A model generated the notes under the pieces. It saw nothing but the letters and a program-made list of their open reading frames with translations. It searched no databases and was not told where the DNA came from. Below, in pieces: positions 1-12,193 of a stretch of 64,000 bases of DNA. Location: contig NC_056765.1 in the NCBI RefSeq assembly GCF_018687715.1, positions 10,722,001 through 10,786,000 of the forward strand, written 5' to 3'. Positions within the stretch are counted from its first letter, which is position 1. Each line of letters opens with the position of its first letter. Source of the DNA: Carya illinoinensis. Lineage: Eukaryota; Streptophyta; Magnoliopsida; Fagales; Juglandaceae. Made by a program: the position numbers and the translations under genes.

Positions 1-920
1 AGGGGCCTGGTGCATCTCAATACATTTGGGGCTTCGTAGTTTGTGTTCCTTCAAGCAAGGCTCGAAATGTGTATTCAACTACGATGAGTCTGTTTCTCTT
101 TATACAAAAATTCACTTTTACTTATTCTTTTATGCATTTTATTAACATAATTAGTTATATATTTAAAACAATTAATTCAACTAATCATATTAATAAAATA
201 CATAAAAAATATATAAAAATAATTAAATATAACATTACTCCTCTTCAAACTTCCTTGCTATTCTGATTTATTACAGGAAAATGTACAGTTGTTTGGGTTA
301 TGAATCGATAACTTAGCTAGTACAAATCTCAAGAATTATTTTAGGAGTCAACACGAACTCAACTGAACTGTACTGATTTGACATCTTTTGTCGTTTACAG
401 GCTTAGGAAAACCTGTAACCTCTTATGGAGGTTTTTATTTACTACACCTTCTATTAATACTGAATGGGGCAGCTCGAAGTAATTGCTCCTTCCTAATTTT
501 ACTTTGGTTCTAAAATACCATAGCCATGGCAGGTTCCAGCTTCACTATTACTGTTGCTACCTATCTTCTATATTTTCATATGGGAAATGATATTCCAACG
601 GACAACAGTCATACCTAAAAGTCGCTAATTATTATTTTTTTTATTAAAAAGATAACTAACATTGAATAACAGTAAGATAATCTCATATGATTTATAAATA
701 ATAATAAAAAATAATAATAAAATATTAAACAATATTTAATCCTCTATTGCTGAAACATAGCTAAAATTAAACCAACCGAGTTGTCCTTCAACATTCTCAT
801 ATGTTTCCTTATCTACAACTGTATCTCCTGAACTCTCTCGCTGTCAGAATGCATGTTCCTTTCTCTGTATGTCTGAGATTTTTAAGCACGTCTTTTTTGG
901 TTCTTTTCAGTTTTCTGCAG
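1..920. other. Intronic or upstream sequence of the WOX gene
   Basis: AT-rich sequence in which no homeobox exon could be read. It is presumably the intron before the last WOX exon, ending in a good acceptor (TTTTCTGCAG at 911-920). Positions of about 100-260 resemble short non-autonomous elements seen elsewhere in the window, for example 46740-46960, sharing ATTTTATTAATATAATT-type stretches. The homeodomain exons should lie to the left of the window. Confidence 0.5.
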
Positions 921-1347
921 GCCATACTATTTAGCGCATAACGATTTAGGGTTCTATCCCCAGTACCATCAGCCCAAGGTTTTTCTAGCCGCGGGAGGGA
1001 TGAGAAGCAGATCATCAAGGACTGAAAAACTGGAGAAGCCCAGATCTGCCTATGATGGCGCAGAATACAACAGTGCCCACCTGGGATATGATCATCATCA
1101 TGTGCCCATGGACACTGGCAATAATTCTGCCGGTGTCATCGCCAATAGTAGTCAGGAAACTTTGTCACTTTTTCCCTTGCACCCAACCGGCATTTTACAA
1201 GGAAAAACAGGAAAATCTTCCATTGTTTCAGGGAACTCAACCAGTACTTCTAGTTTTTCTGAGACTGAACATCAAGAAGGTCCAGGTGACCAGCTTTACT
1301 TCGATTTTTTCTCGGGAGAAGGTTCCTGTGAAAGTGACTATAGTTGA
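921..1347 (+). CDS. WUSCHEL-related homeobox protein, WOX1-like, last exon (partial)
   Basis: This is the 3' terminal coding exon of a plant homeobox transcription factor. It opens after the acceptor TTTTCTGCAG, takes two bases of its first codon from an upstream exon, and reads to TGA at 1345-1347. It begins PYYLAHNDLGFYPQYH and carries the WUS box as ETLSLFPLHPTG (roughly exon residues 79-90), followed by an acidic tail ending GEGSCESDYS. The WUS box is the repressor motif that recruits TOPLESS co-repressors in the WUS clade. The GFYPQYH stretch before it and the LYFDFFSG tail suggest the WOX1/STENOFOLIA/LAM1 branch, which promotes leaf-blade outgrowth; WOX4 is the main alternative. The homeodomain is not in the window, so the assignment rests on the C-terminal motifs. 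A later in-frame ATG at 1000 is internal and not a start. Confidence 0.68.
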
Positions 1348-1938
1348 ACTAACGCATCTGAGGATTATTGGCGCAAATAAGAATTGGCCGGGGTTTGCTG
1401 ATGTAGGTTCATTAATTTGTACGTTGTAGATCATGAGGATCGACGGAACTGCCATCTTTAAGTTTTTGGATATATCTTGATGTGTACCTAATTCCCATGA
1501 TGATCACGAGTTTTCGCCTTCGATTTTCTTTCTGTATTCAATCCTGGGATTAATGAAACAGCCTTACTTTTTATTGAAAACAGATCGATCTGCTTAATTG
1601 GTTTGTTCTTTTCAAGTCTGAACTTGAGGATCTGATCTGAATTTATACCAATATTCTTCATGCATGATCACTCTGTCATGATTCATGCGTGACACTAATC
1701 TCCGTAAGCCAAAAAGATGATACATATATGTATGCGTATGTCTCTGTGTGTGTGTGTTTGTGTTTGTGTGACGTGGTAGCTAGCTCTCTTTACCACTAAA
1801 ATTCACGGCGGAGTAAATTGAGGATTTAATTTTAAGAGGATTACAGTGTTGATTTGATGAGATTTGGAATTGTCTAAGATAATTTCGACTGTATGGGTGT
1901 GGTCCTACCTCAACCTTTTGATGCTAGCTAGCAGAAGT
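1348..1938. other. WOX 3' flank with TG microsatellite
   Basis: Noncoding sequence between the WOX stop codon and the copia LTR, probably holding the 3' UTR. It contains a (TG)n-rich tract at about 1743-1770. No ORF with recognisable homology was seen. Confidence 0.5.
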
Positions 1939-2217
1939 ACACACAAACTCAAGTACATTGTTTTGTAAAACTCTCCATGAATGCGAGACAGTATAATTTG
2001 TATTATATTTACATATAGAGTAGAATACAAGTATTGATAAGCATTAAACTATACAAATATAATCACATCAGATTTAGAAGCTAAGATTTAGGAAGCTTGA
2101 AATCTATCAAGTTGTTGTTGATCTTTGATCTTATCAGCTTGATCTTTATCTGTTTGTTGTTGGCTTCAGCCTTATCCGATCCTTGCTTTGCCTTATCACG
2201 TACATAGTATTTCAACA
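1939..2217 (-). repeat. Copia 3' LTR
   Basis: This is the left copy of the LTR pair. It shares long stretches with 6363-6617, such as the block around TTAAACTATACAAATATAAT. Its boundary is sharp at the TTTCAACA end, where the polypurine tract abuts, and fuzzy at the other end. Confidence 0.85.
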
Positions 2218-2230
2218 ACTCCCCTCAAGT

Positions 2231-3182
2231 TCAACGATACAAAATGTAGGTTGAGCTTGGAACTCGGAAAATGAAACTGAGTAGAGACAAGTGATTTGAT
2301 GAAGATGTTAGCGATCTGATCTTTACTTGATAAGAACCGAATATCAAGATTACCAGAGGTGACTTTATCTCTAACAAAATAGAAGTCAAGTTCAATATGT
2401 TTAGTACGTGCGTGAAAGGCATGATTAACATTGAGGTAGGTGGCACCAATGTTATCACACCACAAGATCGATGGCTTGTTAGTAGAAACACCAAGCTCAC
2501 AAAGTAGGGATTGAAACCAAACCAATTCAGCAGTGCAATTAGCAAGCACGTGATACTTAGCTTCAGTACTTGAGCGAGCCAATGTGTATTGTTTCTTAGC
2601 ACTCCAAGAGAGAAGATTAGGACCCAAGAATATACAAAAACCTCTGGTAGATCATCTATCATCAAGGCAGCCAATCCAATCCACATCCGAGAATCCCATG
2701 AGTTGTGTTGAATGTGAGCGTATGAGAATGAGACCATAATGAATGGTGTGTTTGAGGTAACGTAATATGCGTTTGACAACCTGCCAATGAACATTTTTTG
2801 GTCTATGAAGAAATTGACCGACCTTATTAACAGCGAATGCTAGATCCAAGTGATTGATGAAGAGGTATTGGAGTCCACCCACAATGCTCCTATATAGTGT
2901 TGGGTGGTGAAAAGAATCTCTTGTAAATAGTGAGAGTGGGGCATGCAGCAAATGACATGGGGTTGGAAATGGGGCTTGGCAATTAACATACTTGCAAGCT
3001 ATATATATGAGATCAATAATGTAGTGTCCCTGAGTAAGAAGTAAACCATCCAAGATAGATAGAGCTTTAATGCTGAGAAAAAAATGCAATTCATCCAAGT
3101 CCTTGATTGCAAATTCAGAACTCGAATTGTGAAGTAAAGTGGAGATAGCTAGAATTAGAACCTGTGAAAATGATGTCGTCAA
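2231..3182 (-). pseudogene. Copia RT C-terminus and RNase H (relic)
   Basis: Minus-strand frames give the second half of a copia reverse transcriptase: a KDLDELHFFLSI block, YRSIVGGLQYL, then LRYLKHTIHYGL and the first RNase H strand FSDVDWIGCLDD. The rest of RNase H follows after a frame change near 2640, with SSTEAKYHVLANCTAELVW, LWCDNIGATYLNVN and HARTKHIELDFYFVRD. These are standard copia signatures. At least one frameshift and the scattered frames show that it cannot make one protein. Confidence 0.85.
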
Positions 3183-3189
3183 CGTAGAT

Positions 3190-4300
3190 GAATATAAATA
3201 ATATCAGTGGTCCATCTTAATAGATAAAGAGAGAGGAATTTGAATGAGAACCATGAAAGTCGAGATCAAGGAGACGTTGACTGAGGCATGAGAACCATAC
3301 ACGTGGTGCCTGTTTCAGGCCATAGAGGGCCTTGTAAAGTTTTCATACATGGTTTGAAAATTGTGGATGAGTGAAGCCAGGAGGCTGGGCCATATATACA
3401 TCTTCAATAATATGTACATATAGAAAAGCATTATGGATGTCAATTTGTTGAATACGCCACCCATGAGAGATAGCAAGAGAAAGAACTGTGCATACTGTGG
3501 TAGGCTTGACGACAGGGATGAATGTCTCGCCAAAATCAAAACCTTGTTGTTGGTGGAAGCCTTTGGCAACAAGGCGAGCCTCTCAACCTAGCCATTAGCT
3601 TTCTGCTTGATTTTAAACACCCATTTTGAGTCGATGAGATTCATGGATAGTGAAGGAGGAACCAATGTCTAGGTCACATTCCGAAGAAGTGCGTCGAACT
3701 CAACATTCATTGCTTGTCACCAATCTGGAGATTTAAATGCATTAGTAAAGTATGTGGGTTCTTGATGATTAGGTAGGCAAGTGGTGAGAAGGGCACGAGG
3801 TAGGGGGTAGTGGATGGAGCCATCATGGAATTGTTTGGGCTTGTGTATGTGATTCTGAGCACTGGTTCGCATGGGATGAACCCGAGGAGTTAGGATGATT
3901 GGATGATGATCTACTGGTGAGTCTTCCAAAGAGTGTAGGGGCTGGGCATCATGAACTATTTGTGGTGCAATAGGTGAAGAGTTCAACTCAGTAGTGTCTC
4001 TCAAAATAGAAGAAAATCCAGATCCAGGATGAGACAACGGTAGAAGCAATGAGATATGTGTGGAATCCTGCAAAACAAAGTGAGTATCCAAGGAGATAGA
4101 CTAAAAAGGAAAAGAAGATTCATTGAAAATAACATTTCGAGAGACATAGAATTTGTTGCTAGTAGGATCAAAGCACTTGTACCCATGGTGATGAAGACTA
4201 TACCCAAGGAAAATGTAGCAATGAGACCAAAATTCAATTTTGTGGGAGTTAAACGGATGAAGATGAGGCCAACAGCTACACCCAAAAACTTTGAGAAACG
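3190..4300 (-). pseudogene. Copia RT N-terminus and integrase C-terminal region (relic)
   Basis: The minus strand reads a copia RT start at about 3310-3570, including FDFGETFIPVVKP and a HGWRIQQIDIHNAFL-like block, with in-frame stops. Upstream, 3717-4091 gives the proline and serine-rich linker between integrase and RT, and 4001-4285 overlaps it in another frame. The order is as expected for a copia polyprotein, but the reading frame is broken several times. Confidence 0.75.
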
Positions 4301-5225
4301 AATAATCTAGTGACTGATAAAATAAGCATTGATATGGTGATGTATTTCTTAAAATTGGAGTAGGAAATTGATTAATGAGATAATAATAGGTAGTGAAGGC
4401 TTTATCCCAAAAGAGATAAGGAACACTAGCATGTAATAAGAGGGCAAGTCTAGTCTCAACTAAGTGGCAGTGCTTGCATGCTTGAGTTTGATACTACCAT
4501 TTTGCTGGTGAGTATGAGGACAACTGACCCTATGTGTAATTCCTTGAGATTCAAGAAGTTGATAGAGGCGACAATATTCGCCGCTTCAATCACTTTGTAT
4601 GGACTTTATTTTTGAGTTAAGAAAATGTTCAACATTAAACTGAAATTTAACAAAGGTAGCATAAGCATAAGATTTAGAAGCTAAAGGAAATAACCACATA
4701 AGTAAACTCAAATCATCAACAAATGAGATGTAATATTTATTGCCACTGAAAGGACAAATAGGGGAACGACCTCATGCATTAGAATAAATTAAATCTAAAG
4801 GTTTATTCAACTGAGATGTTAGTGACAAGAAGGGAGGTTGATGACTTTTAGATACACGGCAAGATGGACACTAAGCAGGAGCTTTGACAGATGATAGAGG
4901 TAGACTGCACTTGGAGATAATGTGACGAACTAGACACAAGGAAGGGTGCCCGAACCTTGAATTCCAATTTTGTAAAGATGTCTTGACACCAAGGAAGACA
5001 ACTTTATTCTTGGAGATTTGAAGAAAGTAAGGAAAAATGTAGAGATCACCACTACTCGGACAGCAAAGGAGCAGTTTGCCTATGGCTTGATCCTTGACAA
5101 AAAAATGAGAAGAGTGAAACTAAAAAAAAGACGTTATTATCACAACAAAATTAGTGCATAAAGAGAATATTTTTTGTAATATCAAGGACATTGAGTATAT
5201 TAGAAAGAATAAGATGAGCAGTTTG
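4301..5225 (-). pseudogene. Copia GAG-pre-integrase and integrase core (relic)
   Basis: No long ORF remains. Short minus-strand stretches still resemble the HPS...LV histidine zinc region near 4890-4960, CPSCRVSKSHQPPF near 4850, and a YYISFVDD-like integrase core strand near 4730. Stops and frame changes interrupt it throughout. Confidence 0.6.
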
Positions 5226-6315
5226 TTATGATAAAGAGTCCCCAATATGATTGATAATCAAACCTGCCCCTCTACCAACCCATAGATGATCACCACTGGT
5301 ATAGTCTTCAGCACAAAGTGAGAGATTACTGAGATTTGAGGTGATATGATTGGTGGCTCCAGTGTCGGTATACCAGTTAAGATCCTGAGATGGCTGAGGA
5401 GTTGCAAGGAGAGCAGATGGATTTGCAGCATTGTTAGCTTGATAAGTGAGATCAAATATCATCGAAGTGCAGTATGTCCGATGTGATGGCAAACTTGACA
5501 TGGGCTTTCTACCAAAGGATGTTCCACTAGAATTCTGGAAAGATCGGCCATGTCCTCTCCCTCTTGAGGAGGAGTTGACCCGATAATAGGTCGATTGATG
5601 TCCTTGGTGAGAAGACATACCAAAACAGTAGTAAATAAGGTTGAGAAAGATCCATTAGAGAGGAATGTTGTTCTAGATGAACTTCTTGGCTAAGGAGGTG
5701 GCCATAAATATCATCTAAGGATAGTGGATCAACTTTGGCTGTAACAAAGGTGACAAAAGGATCATAGTCGGGACCAAGACCTACAAGAAGATATAAGATG
5801 ACCTGATGCTCATGAAGAGGTTGTCCAGCAGTAGCGAGAAGGTCAGCAAAACCTTTGATTTTGTGAAAATAATCAACCATGAAGAGACCACATTTCATGG
5901 TTGTGGTAAGTTGTAAATGAGAGTGAACAATACAAGCAAGAGAATGTGACGTAAAGATTTTTTCGAGAGCAATCCTAAGTACATGTGAAGTAGTATGAGT
6001 GTGAACTTGAGAGATAATATTTTCAGATAGAGAAGATAGAAGAGTGCTGTGAATGAGTTGGTCTTGTTGACACAAGGTATGGTAAGTAGGATTAGGAATA
6101 GAGTTGGGCAAGAAAGCTGCAGGAGTACATATAAAACCATCAAGATAGCCAAAGAGTTGCTGACCACAAAAATATAGAATTATCTGAGCCTTCCACAACA
6201 AGAAGTTGTCTTTTGTGAGTTTGATGGTAACAAGATGAGAAAGAGTGAGAGAAGAAGGAGGTTGTTAAGTTGTGGGAGAAGAGATGAAGGATGATGAATC
6301 AGTGGAGGAGGCCAT
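5226..6315 (-). pseudogene. Copia gag and protease (relic)
   Basis: A minus-strand ATG at 6315-6313 is followed by a short stretch and a stop, and then by a long gag reading (5527-6201) with the UBN2-type features KAQIILYFCGQQLFGYLDG and YLLVGLGPDYDPFV. A frame change leads into 5226-5618, which holds a glycine- and arginine-rich region and the aspartic protease site WYTDTGATNHIT. The order gag-protease is as in intact copia elements. The early stop and the frameshift make it non-functional. Confidence 0.8.
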
Positions 6316-6362
6316 AGTAGAAGAATGACTTGAGTCTATAAGGGCTCTGGTACCATAATAGA

Positions 6363-6617
6363 ACACACAAATACAAGTATATTGTTTTGGAAACTCTCCT
6401 TGAATGTGAGATAGTATTTGTATTATATTTGTAAAGTATAATACAAAGTATTGGTAAACATTAAACTATACAAATATAATCACATAAGATTTAGGACGCT
6501 TGAATTCTATCAGGTTGTTATTGATCTTTGTTCTTATCAACTTGATCTTTATCTATTTGTTGTTGGGCTTCATCCTTATCCAATCATTGCTCTGCCTTAT
6601 CACATAGTGTTTCAACA
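6363..6617 (-). repeat. Copia 5' LTR
   Basis: This is the right copy of the LTR pair, ending TTTCAACA at 6617. The primer-binding site lies just inside the element at 6344-6355. It differs from the 3' LTR by numerous substitutions and small indels. Confidence 0.85.
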
Positions 6618-7599
6618 GATACTAATTAATCTCCCGTTGGTTCGGCTTGGACTGGACCGATAGCCTAATCAGATTTGTCTTGGTCTCAAAAATATCAAAT
6701 TTTTGATTTTTGGTCCGATTTTTCAACCTAGACCGACCGAACTAAATATATTTCTTTTAAACATACTTTTCTATTTAGTATTCTATATATAGCAGTTGTA
6801 TAACTTATACTACAAGAAAACTATTTATTTAAATCTAGTTATTTTATGCTAAAATGACTATATATTTATTGTCAAAATGAGTCCATTCTAGTCGCAAACA
6901 ATCATTCTCGTCGCAAATAACACCATAAATGCTCATTTATCTTGTAGTATTAATTAAATAATGTTCATCTAATTTATGACTCCTGACCATATAAAATGTT
7001 AAATATACTATTAACAATTAAGTGATTAACTAATATATTATATGATAAATACATACTCTAGCTAGTATCTATATCTAATTAAAATAGTTAGTTGCATTTT
7101 TTGTAAGATACCTAAGTTGCAAGTATGAAGTATCCATGGACCATTACAATTATACATTGATCATATATAGAATATTAAAACCTTAAGATAGGCCATTATG
7201 CATTAACTATCATAATTCATACACACACTATTGAGTACTAAATTAGTAACTATTAATATAGTTATAATCAATGATTTTATTAATGATTTAGTTGGAAAAT
7301 CCACATTAAAGAGTTCACTTAATTTTGATTTTATTATTTTATATAATTTATATATATTAATTTATTTTCCAAGAGAAAAAAGGGAAAAAAAACAATTTTG
7401 GTAGGCAATATGAAAACGGCGCCGTTTAGAGTGAATATGAATCTAAACATGCCGTTTAGTTACAAATATAAACCGAGTTGCTTGAAAAAATGTTGTTTCA
7501 AGCAACTCAATTTAATTTTTTTTTAATATACCTTATATTGAAATGGCCTTGTTTATAATGAAAATCAAGTTGAACGGTGTCATTTCAACATAAGCATGT
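6618..7599. other. AT-rich sequence, probable 5' part of a hAT element
   Basis: No ORF of note. The first 60 bases, including CTAATTAATCTCCCGTTGG, can be aligned with the inverted subterminal sequence at 12130-12193. That suggests this is the left subterminal region of the hAT element whose transposase relic follows. The left terminal repeat itself was not found and may have been disrupted by the copia insertion. Confidence 0.4.
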
Positions 7600-10500
7600 G
7601 TAGGAATCTCATCTCGTGTTACGATTGCCAAACATTGTTATATCGTGTATTCTAGGGAAAAGAATATTTTGAGAAATACTCTTCAAGGGTAACATAGTTC
7701 CCTTATTGTGGATACATGGTCATTCGTGCAAAATTTCAAATACATGTTTTTCATTACATATTTAATTGATGATGATTAGAAACTATTCAAAATGATCCTC
7801 TTTTTTTGCTTTGTTGAAAATCACAAGGGTGATACACTTGGTAGGATAATAAAGATTTGTGTGCTTGATTGGGGATGTCCAAAAACACTTTCAATCACTT
7901 TTGATAATGCAAGTTTGAATAACAGAGCAATTACCTTTTATAAAAAGAAGACGAAGCGCGCATAGGAAGAACGGTATTTCGAAACATGAATTTTTTCATA
8001 TGAGATGTTGTGCCCATATTTTAAATTTGATTGTTTGAGAAAAGTTGAAAGAGTTTAATGAATCTATTTCCAAGGTAAAAGGAGATATGAAATATGTTAA
8101 AATATCTCCACAAAAATGTAGTGCATTTAAGTCGTTTGAAGAGATTATGTGCAAAATTCACGTATGTCTAAACTTATCAACTTGATGAAACTCTACCTAT
8201 CATGTGTTGGATATGGCTAAGAATTTTCAAAATGTTTTGAATGGTTAGAGGAAGAAGATATGAAGTTCTTTCTTAGTAATGGAGAGGAGGTGATGATGAT
8301 AACAATGATGATGGAATGATAAGGAGAACATTAAAGAAGTTAGGCCTCCCAAAAAGGATGATTGGAAAAAGGTAAGATTGTTTGTGAAATTTATTAAACT
8401 ATTTTGTGATACAACATTGCATTTTTTGTGCTGTCAATATATAATGTTAACCTCCTTTTTTCTTTTTCTTTTTTTCTTTTTTTTTTAATGAAACTAGTTA
8501 AAATTTTAGACATAATGGACATGGACTATGATGGAATACATGTGGAGATGAATAACAGTAAATATGAGGCATAAATTTGAAAAATATTAGGGTAATTTTG
8601 ATAATATGAATATGTTGTTGAATGTTGAGTTCGTTCTTGATCTTTGGTATAAGATTCAATATCTTGTGTGATACCCATTTTTACTTGTATTTTCACTAAA
8701 TGAGTATTTTAATTTAATTAAAATATTAGTTCTTTTATTTTAAATTATTGTTTTGAGTTTATATTGCTGTGTAATTTATTTTGGTTTGTTTTTAAATTTA
8801 AATTATGTTGTTAGTATTTACTAGTTATTTATTATATTTTAGCTTGATGTGGTGTTTAAATTATTTTATTCGTTTTATAGCTTTTAAAGTTGTTTTCATT
8901 GGATTAGTTTCTGGACTCTAGAGGTGAGGACTGGACCTCATTTCTTTTCCCCATCTTTTTTTTTTCTCTTTTTCTTTTTCTTCTTTCTTTTTTCTTTTTT
9001 TTTTCTCATTTTTCTCCTCTGGTTCTCCCCTTCCCGCGCGTGTCTCTCTCTCCTCTCCTTATCGCCGTTTTCTTCCGCCGCCAAGTGCCGTTGTTCGCCG
9101 GTGCCTTGTGCAATACCACCCACCCACTTTTCTTCCCCTCTAACCGATGAACGTCTCCACCAAATTTCACCTTCATCCGACCCACCGTTAGCAACCACAA
9201 ACTCCTCCAAGCCGCGGCGTTTTTATGCTCTAGCACCGCCGTCGTTCCACATCCGGCCACCACCTCTTCACCACATCATTACTGACCTATTGTCGTCCTA
9301 AACTACCTATTTTCAGCTCCGATCCGTTGTCGGAGCAGCTCCCACGAGCTCAACTTCATTTTTGTCGTTTTTCACTTCCACTGCCGTTTCCTCAGCCACC
9401 CACTGCCAACTCTCTCTTTCACTAGTTTCATAAATACATCTAGGCCATTCCTTATCAATCCTAAGTCTTGGTTTGTCCCCATTCAAAAGTGGTTATTTTA
9501 CAACCCATGGCCACAGTATATTTTATATTGTTACGTTGCTTTCTCTTCGCTCTTTTCAGCTCGTTGATCTTTTGAAAATTATTATATAGCGCTGTAAATA
9601 TTTTTCAAACTCTATTTTAGATTTAAATATATTATTGCTTGTATAATAAATTCATTGACTGGTTGATTATTCCAAACTAAGTCCGAGGAGTCGGGGGTCG
9701 GATGGATTGAGGACGGAGTTGTTTGTTTATTGTTGATGTTGAGTTTTGTTGGATAAATTGTATCTTGTGGTGTGCATTGCTTAGTGCATTCATGTGCATG
9801 TATTAAATTGAGAAAAATTAGTTTTATCTGTGTAAATAGATTTTCGAGTGCATGTGTATCACGACCCTAAGTTGGGATGAGATATTATCTCGGTAGAAAT
9901 CCTCTGGTCACTCGGGAGTGGATAATACTAAGTGACATCTCCTGGGTTGTCACTGGGCGACGACCGGATCGCACGATACGGTAACGCTGTCGTGTCGACT
10001 CCGTGGTCCCTAACCTGGCGGGGATTAGAGGATGGCCTGGTCTAGGTACACGCTGGGTGCAAAACTGGGCATTGCTCATTTATGTGTCACATGCTTAGTC
10101 GTTACCGCAGTGTGGCACAGGAGCCAGAGTGTGCGGATGATCCCTAGAGAAGATCATGGTGCATGTAATAAATTGGAACGAGTTTTGGATATTGGTTATG
10201 AGCCATTTTCTGGGAAAATGACGAGGTTTTGTATGAGGATATTGTGATCCATTTTCTGAAAAAATTGTGGTTTTCTTGGTTTGGACCATTATCTTGGATA
10301 ATGACAAGGAATAGTTTTAAAGGATATGTGTTGAGCCAAAATGGGCTTTTTTGGCGTGTGGAAAAAATGTGGATTTATGGGACATGTGCATTTGGCATTC
10401 TTTCATGCATATTGTTAAGTTTAATATATTTTTATCTTGTGGCGTTTGGATTATTACTTACCTGCGGCACTATTTTGATACCATAGATTTTGATACAGAT

Positions 10501-11330
10501 GTTGAGGAGGAAAAGGAGGCTGAGTCCGAGGAGGCAATTTCGCCAGAATTTTGATTTTGAGTTGTTTATGTCAAAACTTATCTCTACTAGTTTTTATGTC
10601 TTATATTTGGTTTTGAAACAATATTTAAGACTTGTAATATTTTATTATGTGTTATTTAAGCGAGTTTGTATTTAAACAAAAATTTTGGTACTCAGTTATA
10701 AAACTTGTATTATCCGCCGCATGATTTTATTGTACACTTGTTGCATGTACACACACTTGGCACTTGGCGATGGGATGTATGACCCATGTTGTCATCATCC
10801 CAACGCCTCGATTTCCACATGTCCGTACGTGGGAGTTAAGGGAGTCACATCTTGAGTTCTCATTTGAAATAATGTGCGCTCATGATTTTACAAGGGTAAT
10901 TGAGTTGAAAGTAAAGGTGAAAATCGTTTTGATCCATACGTATGATGCATACGTTAAATATGAAGAAGGCCATAGTTCTTGTCCACAGTACCTATGCACA
11001 AGTTCCTCGACTAAAAATGTAACTAATATATGCAGTAGACTTGAAGATAGGAAGGCATAAGATTGGCTCAGTTTAAGCAATAGTTGCAATACAAAAATTC
11101 TTTAGAAAAAACAAATCAAAAGTGGATAAATACCTATCTGAAAACTACAAGGAAGATGATGAGAGATTTGACATTTTAACTTGTGGAAGGTTAATTTCAT
11201 TAGATATCGTGTGGTTTCAAAAGTTTAACGTGATGTTCTTGCAATATTGGTACCTACAGTGACCTTTGAATCTGCATTTAACATGGCAAGTCATGTACTT
11301 TATCTGTTCTGAAGTTGTTTGTCTTTGATT
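7600..11330 (+). pseudogene. hAT-superfamily transposase relic, interrupted by a solo LTR
   Basis: The plus strand carries a decayed RICESLEEPER/Ac-type transposase. Readable pieces from 7600 are SRVTIAKHCYIVYSREKN, VDTWSFVQNFKYM, LFCFVENHKGDTLG and LSITFDNASLNN (about 7700-7920), then the zinc-binding-like region with HEFFHMRCCAHIL near 7985. After the LTR at 8667-10849 the C-terminal half resumes: YDAYVKYEEGH near 10945 and the dimerisation region KYLSENYKEDDERFDIL at about 11130-11180. Stops and frameshifts occur throughout. Removing the LTR and one target-site copy makes the codons on either side read KIQYLEFSF in one frame, which fits the family's LDPRYKL...FSF region. Confidence 0.8.
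8667..10849. mobile_element. Solo LTR (2183 bp) inserted in the hAT transposase relic
   Basis: The unit starts TGTGATACCC and ends GGGAGTCACA, giving TGTGA/TCACA inverted termini. It is flanked by a perfect 5-bp direct repeat TCTTG at 8662-8666 and 10850-10854. It has no gag-pol. It holds a pyrimidine-rich tract (8940-9060), GC-rich sequence (9060-9420) and a moderately GC-rich segment (9860-10140). The size and termini suggest a Ty3-type LTR left by recombination, but the family was not identified. The small ORFs inside are not convincing genes. Confidence 0.85.
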
Positions 11331-12193
11331 ATGGTGGAGTCCCTCATTTGTACACAGAATTGGTTTCATTTTTCTTTTGCTCTAATTAGCTTTTAATGAT
11401 GATGTGGAGAATTTTGAAAAGCTAGACATGGGTCTATAACAATTTTTTTTTTTTTTTTGTATATCTTTTTATGATTTATCTGTTATATGAATTTATATAA
11501 TATGGTTGTAATGTTGATTTCAATTTGGTCATTTATAATATTATTTTATAAGTAGATGGTTTATGGCTAGATACTTGGATTATAATAATTTTTATGTATA
11601 TTTTTATGTTTTATTTTCTTTATTTGGAGTTTGGATATTGCATTTTTTTTTTTAAATTTCTTTTTCTCTATTTATTTCTTTTTAATTTTATTATGATTGC
11701 CAACTTTCATAGAGGGATAAATATTGGTGATGCTGCACACTTTTTAATAGAAAAAAATGGTTTAATTAAATGTCTTTTTTAGACATTCGTATGAATAAGT
11801 CCCTAATGTGTTACTTACTACTTTTTCCTAATTTTGCTTTGGGCTATTTTCAAGAACAAATTGGCAAATTAAATTAAATATTTGATATATTATATACCAT
11901 TTTCAAAACTGGAAATTTTTTGGGCTCATTTTTTAGTTGGGCGAAAATAAAACACATCCCATTTTTTTTAATCTGATTTCACTAAGTTGGGCATTCGACA
12001 AAAATAGCAGTCCATTTTGAATAAGTCCAACCCGAATAGATTAATTGGAACAACTAAACCGATATATAATGGTCCAATCTAGTCTAGAGGTCCCCTCAGT
12101 TGGTCTCAGTGTGGAAAAGGGATGGATTGAAAGTTTCAGTCCAATCTAAAAATAGTCATTCAAACCGACTGGATCAGACTAATTACACCCCTA
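11331..12193. other. 3' part of the hAT element with right terminal repeat
   Basis: AT-rich noncoding sequence that ends AATTACACCCCTA at 12181-12193, the reverse complement of TAGGGGTGTAATT. This is a typical hAT terminal inverted repeat. The preceding 60 bases are the probable inverted counterpart of 6620-6680. No matching 8-bp target duplication could be found because the left end is unclear. Confidence 0.55.

Larger units (their letters stand above)
1939..6617 (-). mobile_element. Degenerate Ty1-copia LTR retrotransposon
   Basis: Two similar direct repeats bound the element: 1939-2217 (3' LTR) and 6363-6617 (5' LTR). Both begin ACACACAAA and end TTTCAACA on the plus strand. Next to the right LTR, 6344-6355 reads TGGTACCAGAGC on the minus strand, one base from the usual plant copia primer-binding site for initiator tRNA-Met. 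Next to the left LTR, 2218-2228 reads TTGAGGGGAGT on the minus strand, a polypurine tract. Together these fix the minus orientation. Between them, gag, protease, integrase, RT and RNase H can be read in copia order but in several frames with stops. The LTRs have many substitutions and indels, so the insertion is old. No clean target duplication was found. Confidence 0.9.

Noticed and set aside
809..1018. Minus-strand ORF opposite the WOX exon
   Set aside because: It is a shadow of the exon and its intron; the plus strand has the WUS box and an acceptor site.
8938..9263. Overlapping ORFs in the solo LTR
   Set aside because: They arise from CT-rich and GC-rich LTR sequence, show no domain, and occur on both strands.
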